The notes under the pieces: model-generated
Told to the model about the DNA's origin: nothing
Database searches by the model: none
What the model saw: only the letters and a program-made list of their open reading frames with translations
Assembly (NCBI GenBank): GCA_037179515.1
Contig: JAXCGZ010021020.1
Location: 30,743 to 94,742 of the forward strand
Length of the DNA stretch: 64,000 bases
DNA from: Halocaridina rubra
Lineage: Eukaryota; Arthropoda; Malacostraca; Decapoda; Atyidae
Direction: 5' to 3'
Shown: piece after piece, positions 22,986 to 33,361 of the stretch
Layout of the letters: each line of letters opens with the position of its first letter
Numbering within the stretch: position 1 is the stretch's first letter
Translations under genes and position numbers: made by a program

Positions 22986-24567
22986 GTGGTAGAAGTGGAT
23001 GAGGATGCGGGAGAACGAAACTCTAACCAAAACGTTTTGCCACTTCCGGATCAGCTGATCCTTATCACTATTCAGGCACAATATCTTACTCATAAAATAT
23101 TTATTACTCACCCTATTTACGGTTTATCTTATTTTCAAGATTATAGTATTATTAATATTCCTTGGTTCCAAGCATTATTCTATCTTTACATATCGACCAT
23201 GCTGCACGAAAGCATAACATAAACAAAGTCAGCTGAGAGAAAAAGAAAACGCATACAATTCGTTACAAAGAAAGAGTATATCGTACTGTACGTGGGAAAC
23301 TTAGATGAAATATCTATATTCTCTACACACTATTTCCCTGATGATATTATATCGAAAGATTGTTTGCTGTTCATTCATAATGCTTTTTTCAATTTTCATC
23401 ATTTCACGTTCATATAAATTTATGCTTGCACGCTGTTAGTGATAAAGTAAAGGGTGATTTTTTAACAGTGCAGGGAGGGTTTATACAGTAAAGGTAAAAA
23501 TAAATGTAAAATGCCTGTTTTAAATACGGTGCTCCTACATTGCGAATTTTCACCTTTCGTGGCTGGTCCCGGAACTGAACCTCCGAGATAAATGAGGGAG
23601 CACTGTATATCTCATACTGACTATCTTATTTTGAAGGTATCTGAGCCCAATTTCATAAATGCTCTCTAAATAAGTTGCCTATGGATAGATAACCCTATTG
23701 GAAATTCGAAGGTATTTATGATTTGTAACTTATAATTACCAATCACTAAGCACATATTTAGTACATAAGTCCAAAGTATCCCATGCTGGTAATATAATTA
23801 GAATAAAGGGTTTCAAACTTAAATCAGTTGGAATTTCAGTCTCAAAGAGGCCAATAGGTACTTTGTGGACTTTAAGCTTGTGCGCATATGGTATTGCTTA
23901 TGTATTTTGAGGCATATGGCTCCTGTGTATTGCAGGACATAGACAATTTCCAATATATATGACTCAGGTTTGGTGTAGAAGACTCATTTATCATCACGTC
24001 ATTATACTAACTATAATAAAACTGTTTTACTGCTGTGGTACCTTGTAAATTTTTTCTTGATGAGAAAATTTTAATTAAATATTGCTAAGTTTGGTGAAGA
24101 CTCATTTATCATCACGTCATTATCTTTAACTATGTCAAAACTGTTTTACGGCTGTGGAAACCATGCGAATCTCCTTTGATGTGTCTTTGTTGTAAAAGAC
24201 TCATTTATCATCACATCATTATCTTAAACTATGTAGAAACTGCTGTTTGTACTGTGCAAGTTTTAAGTTCTCAAAATAGGAGGGATACTGTGCATGCATA
24301 GTCCACACTGGATTAAGCAGTTTGGTCATATGTATTTATATTGTAAAAATTTTTTCTCAGTTTACAGAAGTGGTATTTTGCATGAACTCTCAACCCAGTC
24401 CTTCTACATGCGAATCAACAGTTCAAAACATAACATTTAAATGTGTCGTATAGTAGCCTTGGCTACATTGATATAAGAAGTATTACTTTTATTATCAGTT
24501 TTGATATTAATTTGATAATTCATTTTTCTATTGTTTTTGTAATTCTGCATACAAATGACCAAAGACT
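22986..24567. repeat. start of tandem duplicate (unit B): satellite, Tigger end and flank
   Basis: This repeats 19068-20657 in the same order: the end of a 185 bp unit, the 265 bp unit (23058-23330), the Tigger right end (23403-23605) and the unnamed flank with its 110 bp tandem units (23967-24240). The left border, at 22985/22986, falls in the middle of the Jockey LINE of unit A. Confidence 0.8.
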
Positions 24568-25914
24568 GGCAGGTACAGGGTCGGCCTTAGGAGGTGCGGG
24601 GCCCAATTGGGAACACTTTGGTCGGTCCCAGGTTTCCTGACAAGTTACACCAAGGTCTGTAGAATCATAAAAATATATGAAAGTCTATTATGGACTTTAT
24701 ATCTCTGTGGTAGAATGGAAAGCAATAAAAAATGCACTTAAAAATATATATGTGAGTTAATAGACCAAATAGATGCAAGCTACATTTTAATATAAAATTG
24801 CATACATGTAAGCCTACAAGTAAAAAACAAAAATTGTATATCACCTCTGAAAAGTACATGGTCACAATACCACTTGTTTTAGTGACTGAAATAATTTATA
24901 AAAAATGTTAATTTATTTTTGGTTAGAAAAAAATCAGAATTTTAGTGCACTGTTGTAAACAAATTATCTTTCTTGAATTTATAAATATCACTTAACAATC
25001 ATAAACAATAAATGTATATTTTTGTTGCCTTTTTTGATGAGAGAGTTGTTGTTTTTCTTTTTTTGCTATTTTCGTAGCAAAGTCTTTTAAAATTTTGTCT
25101 AAGTTTAAACTCCGCCTAATTTCATATTTAATAGACATAATTGCCAAATGTTTTTAACGTTCTTGCAGAATTGTTTGATCTCAAGTAAGTTTTGATCACT
25201 TTCAGTTTGGAAACACTCCTTGCTGCAGATGCCACAGTTCACTGGGATTGTCAAGAAAATCCAAAGAGCAATAAATAAATTATAAAATGCAGTAGACCTG
25301 TTGTTGCAAGCAAGGAATTCAAGAAATTTCATAGGGTTTTGAATCTCATGACAGAATTGGCTTTAGTGCCTCTATTTTCTCACGAGGCATGTATCCACCT
25401 ATATCAGCCAATTTTTTTAGCAGTCGAGAGAATACCGAAGATGGCCAGGGCGTACCCCGCTCACGCGACGCACAGAGGAGCCCGACCTCTGTTGAAACTG
25501 GACGAGGGTTAGACGACTAGTGAAGAGATGCGACCCCATATGAAAATGGGAACGCAAATAGAGGAAGAAGAAGAAGAACCTGATCTTTTTCCTGTACCAG
25601 CTTGACCTCTGTCATTGCTACTTCCAGGTCTGCTGCACATTTTCTTATGGTGTCCTCGGATAGGTCCTGAAAATTGCACAAGAATCCATATAAATTTTGA
25701 TACTTTTTCAGTTGTTCAGACCGTGTCTCGAGTGTTCACAGTGCTTTATCTACCACTTGATTAAAACATTGCACTTTGAAGGCTGTTTTTGGATCTGGCA
25801 AAGGTTTATCTGCAGATTCATAATCAAATAATTTTCTTTTTATGCTTAAGCGCTTACTCTGAGTCTTGGATACAGGCTCAGCATCTAGGTCTTTTTCAAG
25901 TTCACTAGCGTTGA
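24568..25914 (-). pseudogene. hAT transposase C-terminal part and 3' end (unit B)
   Basis: The duplicate of unit A has its target duplication mutated to GGCAGGTA (24568-24575) and its terminus CAGGGTCGGCCTTAGG at 24576. The dimerisation domain at 25105-25332 (FLEFLACNNRSTAFYNLF, CSKECFQTESDQNLLEIK) is further decayed. 25736-25939 encodes KRLSIKRKLFDYESADKPL and FKVQCFNQVVDKAL. A 162 bp insert (25417-25578) splits it. At 25915 the hAT sequence jumps directly into Jockey sequence, because the counterpart of 21830-22657 has been deleted. Confidence 0.8.
25417..25578 (+). mobile_element. short retroposon-like insert with (GAA)n tail
   Basis: Comparison of units A and B shows this 162 bp only in B. 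It is GC-richer than its host, starts near AGCAGTCGAGAGAATACCG and ends ATAGAGG(AAG)n. About ten bases of host (GTGGTTTTAA in unit A) are missing at the site, and no target duplication is obvious. The GAA-repeat tail suggests a SINE or the 3' end of an RTE-type LINE. No tRNA-type A or B box was recognised. Confidence 0.55.
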
Positions 25915-27800
25915 GAGAATGAGGCGAAAAAGAGAGCAAAGCACAGGACCCAGTTCATCCGCAAATTCCTTAAGGAACCTTGCAGGGATACCATCGGGTC
26001 CAGATGCCTTGTTCGTCTTTCACGAGCAAAGAACCTTATGAACTTTGTGTGGAAAAAGGATAAGGGAGGGCATAGGTTAGTGAGGGGTAAAGATTGAGGG
26101 ACAGGTGTGCTGGAATCGTTTATAAAAGAGTTGGCAGAAAAATGAGAACCAAATGGATTGGCTTTGTCAGTGGGGAGATTGTCTTTGTCAGTGGGAGAGC
26201 AAGCTATAGAACCATCAGAACGAATGAGATGGGGATACCTTGAGTTACAGAAGTGTTTGGTGAGGTTTTTGGCTAAGGATCAGAGCATTTGTCAGTAATA
26301 GAGGAGTTAAGGTCATCAACTTTCCTTCATATAAAGGAAGCCTTCGACCTTCAAATCTGAGCAGTACAGCAATTCCTAGCTACAATAAAAGCAGAGTGAG
26401 TTAAATCGGAAGGTGAGGCTTGGTAAGATTGGTGTGCCCGATTCTTGGCTTGGATAATCATGGAGCAGGCATGGTCAAACCAATGTTTTGGAGGAGAGAA
26501 AGTTTTCGTAGAGTAGGGGATGCACGCCTCCATTCCCGAGGTCATGATCTCGGCAAATTTTCGGACTACCTTATCAGGGTTGAAGGACCAAAATCAGTTG
26601 TCATCCCATGGGAATTCAAAGAGGAAGTTACGCAAAGTTTCACCTTGGGTACGCTCAAAGTTTCAAAGGCGGTGCTGAATAGGAGTGATTGGTGGAGGGG
26701 GAGCGAAAATGGAGGAGATTGAGATTAGAGAGTGGTCATATTTACCAAGAGGGTGAAAGCACTGAATAAGAGTAGTTTGAAGGGTTAGAAGTATGAAATA
26801 GGTCAAAAGTGTTTGCTGCATGTTCGTGTTGATTAGGAACGCCAGTATGACTGTTGATAATTTGCTCTAGATCGTGAGTAATAAAGAAAGCAAGGGTCTC
26901 ACTTCCTGCCACATCAGTGTGAGAAGAATTAAGGCACTATATGTAATGTACATTGAAGTTTCCAATGTAGAGAACTTCGGCATGTGGATGAGAAGATAGC
27001 AAGGACCCATGGCACAAGGATAGATATTCAAAGGAAGACACAAACTCGGTGGAGTTTGGAGAACAGTAGCCGAAGCAAAGGAATATAGTGGTAGTGGAGA
27101 GATAGATTTTTAGCCAGAGAACATCAAAGTCAGGAGATTCAAGGTCCATGAGCCTTGCAATAGGAGTGTCAGTGATGCAGTATGCACAAACCCCACCTTT
27201 GGAACGAAAACGAGTATACATACTATAGTGAAAGATTTGAAAAGGGTCAGTGGAAGTGTGGATAGACAGATGGATTTCAAATTGGAAGTGGAGCTTAGGG
27301 AGGAAAGTACCCAAATGCTATTCCACAGACGAAAGATTAGAGTTCTGACCACAAATGTTAAAATAGTGAAGAGTGAAAGAATCAGATCTATTGGGAGGGG
27401 CATGGTTAAGGGCAGAACCATTACTACCACCAGTCGTGTCTGCCCTCAATCCAAAATTGGAGTCAACAAGATCCTTGGAGATTCTTCGCACCCTTCTATG
27501 CCAGGTACTGGGGGCCATAAGCTGTGGACCTTCCATAAATATAGCAAATAGGAGGAAAAAAGAGGGCAAAAAGAGAGATATATGGGGAGTGTTGTGACTA
27601 GTTAAATGTAATGGAATAGCAAGAGATGTATAATGAATATGCCAGAATATTCAGTGCAGATGTAGGCATAAGTAAAGAACCGGCCCAAATTAAGACTCAA
27701 CCCAGAGCTGTCTGGACCAGTCCTAGTTGTATTCTAATACCTTCAGCCATAGTCTTTCACCTGGTGGCTGGTGCCATGGCCAACCTACTAATCAGAAAAC
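25915..27800 (-). pseudogene. Jockey-type LINE: 5' side, endonuclease and start of RT (unit B)
   Basis: Read on the minus strand from about 27800: a 5' segment, then from 27400 back the endonuclease start LHYFNICGQNSNLSSVE. Next come FRSKGGVCAYC (about 27205), LMDLESPDFDVLWLKIYL, FLCFGYCSPNSTEFVSSFEY and EVLYIGNFNV. In the last, the usual LGDFN catalytic Asp is Asn. Frameshifts and stops are frequent. At the low-coordinate end, 25918-26050, lies the start of the reverse transcriptase domain, overlapping unit A's copy. The two units thus come from one original LINE inserted in the hAT element. Confidence 0.8.
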
Positions 27801-27829
27801 TATTGAATTCTTCTGTAGAAGTCGTGCCT

Positions 27830-29170
27830 GCACACCTGAGGTGTGTCCCTTTATATTGGCACGTTATCATACCCTTGTCCATGGATATTTTCAACATCTA
27901 GCCCTAATGTTTTAAGTTTATGTAGAAGGTTGTTGTGCAGATTTTCACATGTGCTACTTTCTACCACTAAAACCTTTATGATAGGTTCATATACTCCTGC
28001 TGGAGCATTTGATTATATACCGTCAGCTACATATCTAATTAGCATCGACATTTGCTCCTGATGACTGATATCAGGAGTGCAGTCGAAAATTACTGCAAAA
28101 TGCTAGCTGTCTTGATTCACAAAATTATTTCCTGTAGAACAGCTTAACCCATTTTATTGATAAGTTCATTCTGGACTCTTTTTCCTAAATAATAATCATT
28201 TATTTCTTTATTCTTGATTTTTTTCAGGTGATCTTGCATTGCTGGATCAAAGTTTTTTAGCAACTCAACAACACCAAGGCTATTTCCATTATGTGGTGTT
28301 CCTGTGTTCCTCAGATCCACGGAATGGCAAGTTTTTTCTTCCAGGAAGTGTACAGTGGCCACCAGTCACTCAAAAACTTGATGATAGCATGTTGCTTCTT
28401 GTCTGATTAGTTTTTCTACCACTTCAGCAATAGTTTTTTCAGCAGATAATCTTTGCTGCAGTTCAGAGCAACTGATCATAGCTTGCAAATGCATTTTGGA
28501 ATTTCCATGCTTCGCTAGTTTTGTATAAATTTTAGGTCAGATATTAAAACCACTACTTGCAAGTGCACTTGCTGCATTATCAAAAAGCTTGGAGTAGTAA
28601 TAGATTTTGTCACTTGATGCTGAGTATATTAGCCATAGGTGATTTACAGTTCCCCATTTGGCAGTTTTCTTTTTTTTATTGAAATTTTGCAAATCGTGAT
28701 GCACTCTCATTCTTGGAGAAAAATTCTACTATAAATATTGGTGGTCCTTTGTTTACTAAAGACTCTCTGACTTATTATTTCTGGCCATGTTGCAGGATCA
28801 TCTATTAATTCTACAGTACAGGCAGATTTTGAATTTCCATTCTCTCTTGGCTTAGAGGCATCAGCAGGCATGTCAACATGCGACTTTCCTTGTTTGTCAA
28901 ATTCAACACTTCCAGAATGGTCGATCTCACTTTCAGTAAATAAATTCCCACATAGATTGTCTTACATAACTTCCTTATACTGGATTCCTTCGGTGTCACT
29001 ATCTTCACTGTGTTGTGGCTCTGTTTGCTTTGCTGTATTTTCTGAGGAAGCTTTGCTGAAATGCTTATATAATGCATTTTATCCTTTTCTGCTTTGGCCT
29101 TCTTTGCCTCGGTTAAAGCCCACCTCTTACTGCCACTTAAACATTTTCTTCAGATGTGTCTTAATCCTTT
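27830..29170 (-). pseudogene. hAT (ZMYM1-like) transposase N-terminal part
   Basis: The minus strand carries, in order: an N-terminal low-complexity region (28811-29077), a DDPATWPEI-like stretch near 28790 and a K-AKWGTVNHLWLIYSASS-like stretch near 28600-28670 (the RKLPNGE...WLVYS region of ZMYM1-type hAT proteins). These are followed by FLEEKTCHSVDLRNTGTPHN, NSLGVVELLKNFDPAMQDHL and YYLGKRVQNELINKM (28144-28362), then a GQGYDN motif near 27885. Stops and frameshifts occur throughout. The region between GQGYDN and the C-terminal part is missing and replaced by the LINE. Confidence 0.75.
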
Positions 29171-30533
29171 ACTAATATTTACAGAAACCAAGGATCCTAA
29201 TAAAAAAGATTTATAAAAATCACATCCATCACAGAACTGATAAAAAACACAACATACTGTACATGATGTCTGATCTATTTATGTCATAAAGAATTCAGCA
29301 GACCTCACATTATTATTGTCAAAAGTAACAAATTTGACTTGCATCATATAATTTTTGTGAGTGTTGGGTATACTGTATATCTAATATGTCTATATTCGTA
29401 GGTCTTAATTACATAGATTTTTGTATGTAAAAAGGGGGCAGGAAAATGTTTTGAGTATTACCCAAAGATTTATTTGGGAAAAAATGGAATTATTTCTAGA
29501 CTTGAAAAAAAGCCACGTATGTTTACAAATGTATCATTTATTTACTAATTTATCTAAAATAATGCTTGTACTGTCTGTTAATATGACTAAATAAAGCAGA
29601 AAACATATAACACCTCCTATCACTTCTTATGAAAAGCTGCCCATAACTCAAGGAGTACTTCAGAAAATTAATTTATCTTCATTGTCACAGTCACACATAA
29701 TGATATATGATCATCTTTTACCTGATGTTTTATGAACATTTTGTACTGCTCTTTACACTAATCTTTCGAAAATCAGTGACTTCATATTTCATATGCTGTA
29801 TATGGTTTATATCTTGGTCACTAAAACTTGCCTCATTTATAGGTCAATGACAAAAAATTAATCAGCTAGTGGTAAGATCACTGAGCTCTTTAAGATCCAG
29901 TCAACTGTGTTTACACTCAACAGAAGCAACTCACACTATGAGATGGAACCAAATACAAATCTGACTACCTCTAGAAAATGTGGTCAGTCACCATGAAAAA
30001 GAAAAAGTTTTTAATAGTACACTGTACACTCGATGAAACTGATGCCCTCATGTTGCATGTATTACCAGAATTTATAGATTTACACCATTTGGGATAAATT
30101 ATCTCTGTTTCCGACCCCATTTGTAAAATGTAAATACTTAAATGTGCATATAGGACTACTATATATTTTGCAACAGTGACGTGCATGTGCATAAAGATGT
30201 AGTATAGTAATTTTATCACATTATACTATCAAAACAAAATACTATAGATTTATAGATACTTAAAAGCTGTTACACTTTTATATACATATTAGTCTTTTTA
30301 TTTTTTTTCAGAGAATTGAGTTTTAATGCTGTTTTGTCATTAGCATATTTTTTAATTCAGGTACAGTAAAAAATTTCAGAATATAAACAGTATAAATAAA
30401 CGCTACCGACTTTGTAAAAATCATAAAAAAATATAATCACTGCTGTTATCCGTAAAACAAAAAATGTGGTTTTACACATATATTGCAGTGTTGTTGTGTT
30501 TACTTGACAGGCCAAAAATAGATTACAGTGAAC
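29171..30533. other. presumed hAT 5' non-coding region
   Basis: AT-rich, with no gene or named repeat seen. It lies between the hAT N-terminal coding remnants and the Tigger insertion at 30534. By position it should be the 5' non-coding part of the hAT element. Confidence 0.35.
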
Positions 30534-30535
30534 CC

Positions 30536-33359
30536 TTGCTATATCGCGGTTCACCTTTCGCAACTTCAGTGCATCGAGGTTTTTTGGCGAGTTTTTTTTC
30601 TGGGTATATGCGAGAATATTAAAATATTAAAATTTTCAGTATTTTCATTATTTTATTGAAAAAATTTGTATTATTATTTTATTGATGAAAGAAGTAATTC
30701 CCAGCCTAAGAATTATAAAACAGTAAAAAATAGTAAAAAACTTAAATTTAAACATGTAACTCTGCTCCATAGAAAGTATGATACTGGTATCGGTGTTTCG
30801 GAAAACACAAAGGGTCGCACCTACGTGAGTTAGCACATATTAAAATTTCCAGTACTTTCATTATTTTATTGATTAAAAAAAAAAGTATTTCCTAGCCTAA
30901 GAATAATAAAACAGTAGAAAATAGTAAAAAACATGCAACTCACAGTATTGCATTATGTAAAATACGATACCGGTATCGGCGTTTCGGAAAACAAAAAGGG
31001 TCGCACCTACATGAGCTAGTACATATTAAAATTTCCAGTATTTTCATTATTCCATTGATAAAAAAAGTATTTCCTAGCCTAAGACTAATAAAATACTAAA
31101 CAATAGTAAAAAACATAAATTTAAACATGTAACTCACAGTATTGGACCATGAAAAATATTGTACGATAGCGTACACTGTATTGGCGTCTTGGAAAACGCA
31201 AAGGGTCGCACCTACGTGAGATAGTACATGGGATGCTATTGGCTGAAAGGGTGGGAGATGACGAATCTCTGTATGATCTGTATCATGGGGTCTAATTGTC
31301 TTTTTGACTTAAGCTTCATTCTCCCAGCATCTTCCATTGTCTCGCCTCACCTATTCAGTCTACTCACGTGTGCGGTGTTCGCGTTGTGCTTCTTAATATG
31401 TTGTGCTTGTGATTTTGTGAACTTTCGTATTTCAACGTTTGCAATGCCTCCCAAGCGTCCTTCATCTTCTATGGCTTCTGGTAGTAAGCCTAAATAGCAA
31501 TTGAAGATGTTGACCATAACAGAAAAGGTAAAACTGTTAGTTATGCTGAAGGAAGGAAGAAGGTTCGCATATGTCGGCCGCCATTTCGGCATCAACGAAT
31601 CTTCTGTTTGATACATCAAAAAGGACAAGCCACATATCAGGAAAATAGCAACTATTTCTTTTAATGAATCAGCAAAGAGGGTCGTAACACCCCGCAATAC
31701 GATAATAGTGCGGATGGAATCAGCTTTGGCTTAGACACCAATATCATACAAACAAAGGCGAAGAAGCTGTACGAGACAGTAGCTGCAAACGAACCCGACG
31801 ACAACAGTGGCGACCATGATGAAGAGAAGAGAGAAGATATTGATGACTCACAACCAGGACTCTCCAGCGATTCTCCACTGAGGAAACCATCGTTCGTTGC
31901 AAGCAAGGGATGGTTCGCCAAATTTCAAAAACGCTTTAACCTAAAGAGCGTTTCGGTGCATGGTGATGCTGCCTCTGCAGATACAGCTGCAGCTGAAGAC
32001 TACGTAAAGAATGACCAAGAATATTATTGAGGAAGGTGAATATGCTCCTGAGCAAGTCTTTAACTTGGATGAGACTGGGTTATTTTGGAAGAAAATGCTG
32101 TCTCGCACTTTTTTCTTTAAGGAAGAAGCTAAAGCCCCGGGATTTAAAGCGCACAAAGACTGCGTTACCCTCGTTATGTGCGGGAATGCTGCGGGCTTCA
32201 TATTAAAGACCGGGCTTATCTACAAGTTTAAGAGCCCTAGGGCTTCGAAGAATAAAAATAAGAATCTGCTGCCAGTGTATTGGATGCATAACTCCAAGGC
32301 CTGGATCACAAAAAGCCTCACATCAGACTTGGTTTCACCAAGGCTTTATCCCTCAGGTCAAAGTTTATCTTGCGGAGAAGGGCCTTGAATTTAAAGTCCT
32401 TCTTTTGATAGATAATGCTGGTGGCCACACAACTGATATCGAATATAACGGTGTTCAAGTAGAGTTCCTGCCACCGAATATGACATCATTTATTCAGCTT
32501 ATGGATCAAGGTGTTATTCGTGCAATCAATGCCCTCTACACACGAAATGCCCTGGCAAACCTGGTTGACTCCATGGACGCGGACAAAGAAGACATACTGG
32601 CGTAACTACACGATTGCTACATGCCATCAAAATATTCAGAATGCAATCAAAGAGAGGAAGCCAGCCATAATCAATGCCAGCTAGAAGAAATTGTGGCCCG
32701 AAGTCATCTACGACTACAAGGGATTCACTCCTGACGAAGTGCATAACTGGGCAGTTGCAAAAGCTGTGAAGTTGGCTGCATTTCTAGGAGGAGAAGGCTT
32801 TAAATATATGACTCACGAAGATGTGAATGAACTGATCGACTGCCATTTGCAGCCTATGACTGATGAAGACTTGGAGGAAATGACAAAATCAATGAGCATA
32901 GAAGAGGAAGAATAACCAGAGGAAACACACAAATAAGTTGAAGAACCTGGCCTTACACTCGAACGTCTGGAAGCCATGTATAAACATGTGAAAGCACTCT
33001 AACAACTGTCGCAGGAGCATGGCGATAATATGGTTAGTCGGCGACCTTCTGCAATATTATCGATGATGCCATGACTCCTTACAAGACCATCTTCGCACAA
33101 AAGAAAAAACAGCGACAGCAACTCCCCAATACCATGTTCTTCTCTTGCAAAAAGCAGCCGTAAAGCTGTCTTTGGCTGTGGAGAACTTTCTATAGAGTAT
33201 GTACACATTATTATCACCTCATTCACGGTAAGCTTACCTATCACGTTGATATAAATTTACGCTTGTACGCTGTTATTAATAAAATAAAGGGTGGTTTGTT
33301 TACATTGCAATGAGGGTTTTATACAGTAAAGGTAAAAATAAATGTAAAATACCTATGTA
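30536..33359 (+). mobile_element. Tigger copy 1 (outer)
   Basis: It starts TA|CAGTGAACCCTTGCTATATCG at 30534. A leader of three tandem units of about 190 bp (30625-31225) precedes a decayed transposase (31444-33120), then one 160 bp 3' UTR unit (about 33190-33358). The right terminal repeat is not here: at the TA of 33360-33361 a second Tigger begins. A fitting terminal segment reappears at 36419-36498, so copy 1 seems to have been split by copy 2. Confidence 0.8.
31444..33120 (+). pseudogene. Tigger transposase (copy 1), frameshifted
   Basis: The frame starts MPPKRPSSSMASGSKPK and hits a TAG at 31495. Further pieces are EKVKLLVMLKEGRRF and HFGINESSV, then a TGA where related proteins have Arg, KKLYETVAANEPDD, and FNLDETGLFWKKMLSRTF (first catalytic Asp, about 32062). 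Later come LLIDNAGGH (second Asp, about 32405) and FLPPNMTSFIQLMDQG (third Asp, about 32505). The C-terminal pieces include GFTPDEVHNWAVAKAVKLAA and an acidic DEDLEEMTK tail. All three catalytic residues survive, but several stops and frameshifts disable it. The family is Tc1/mariner-pogo (DDE with CENP-B-like DNA binding). Confidence 0.85.
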
Positions 33360-33361
33360 TA

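Noticed and set aside
26420..27597. Plus-strand frames opposite the Jockey LINE
   Set aside because: They are antisense to the endonuclease and connector region; no similarity of their own.
21179..29170. A domesticated host ZMYM1-type gene
   Set aside because: Terminal inverted repeats and an 8 bp target duplication show a transposon, and the frames contain stops, frameshifts and a LINE insertion.
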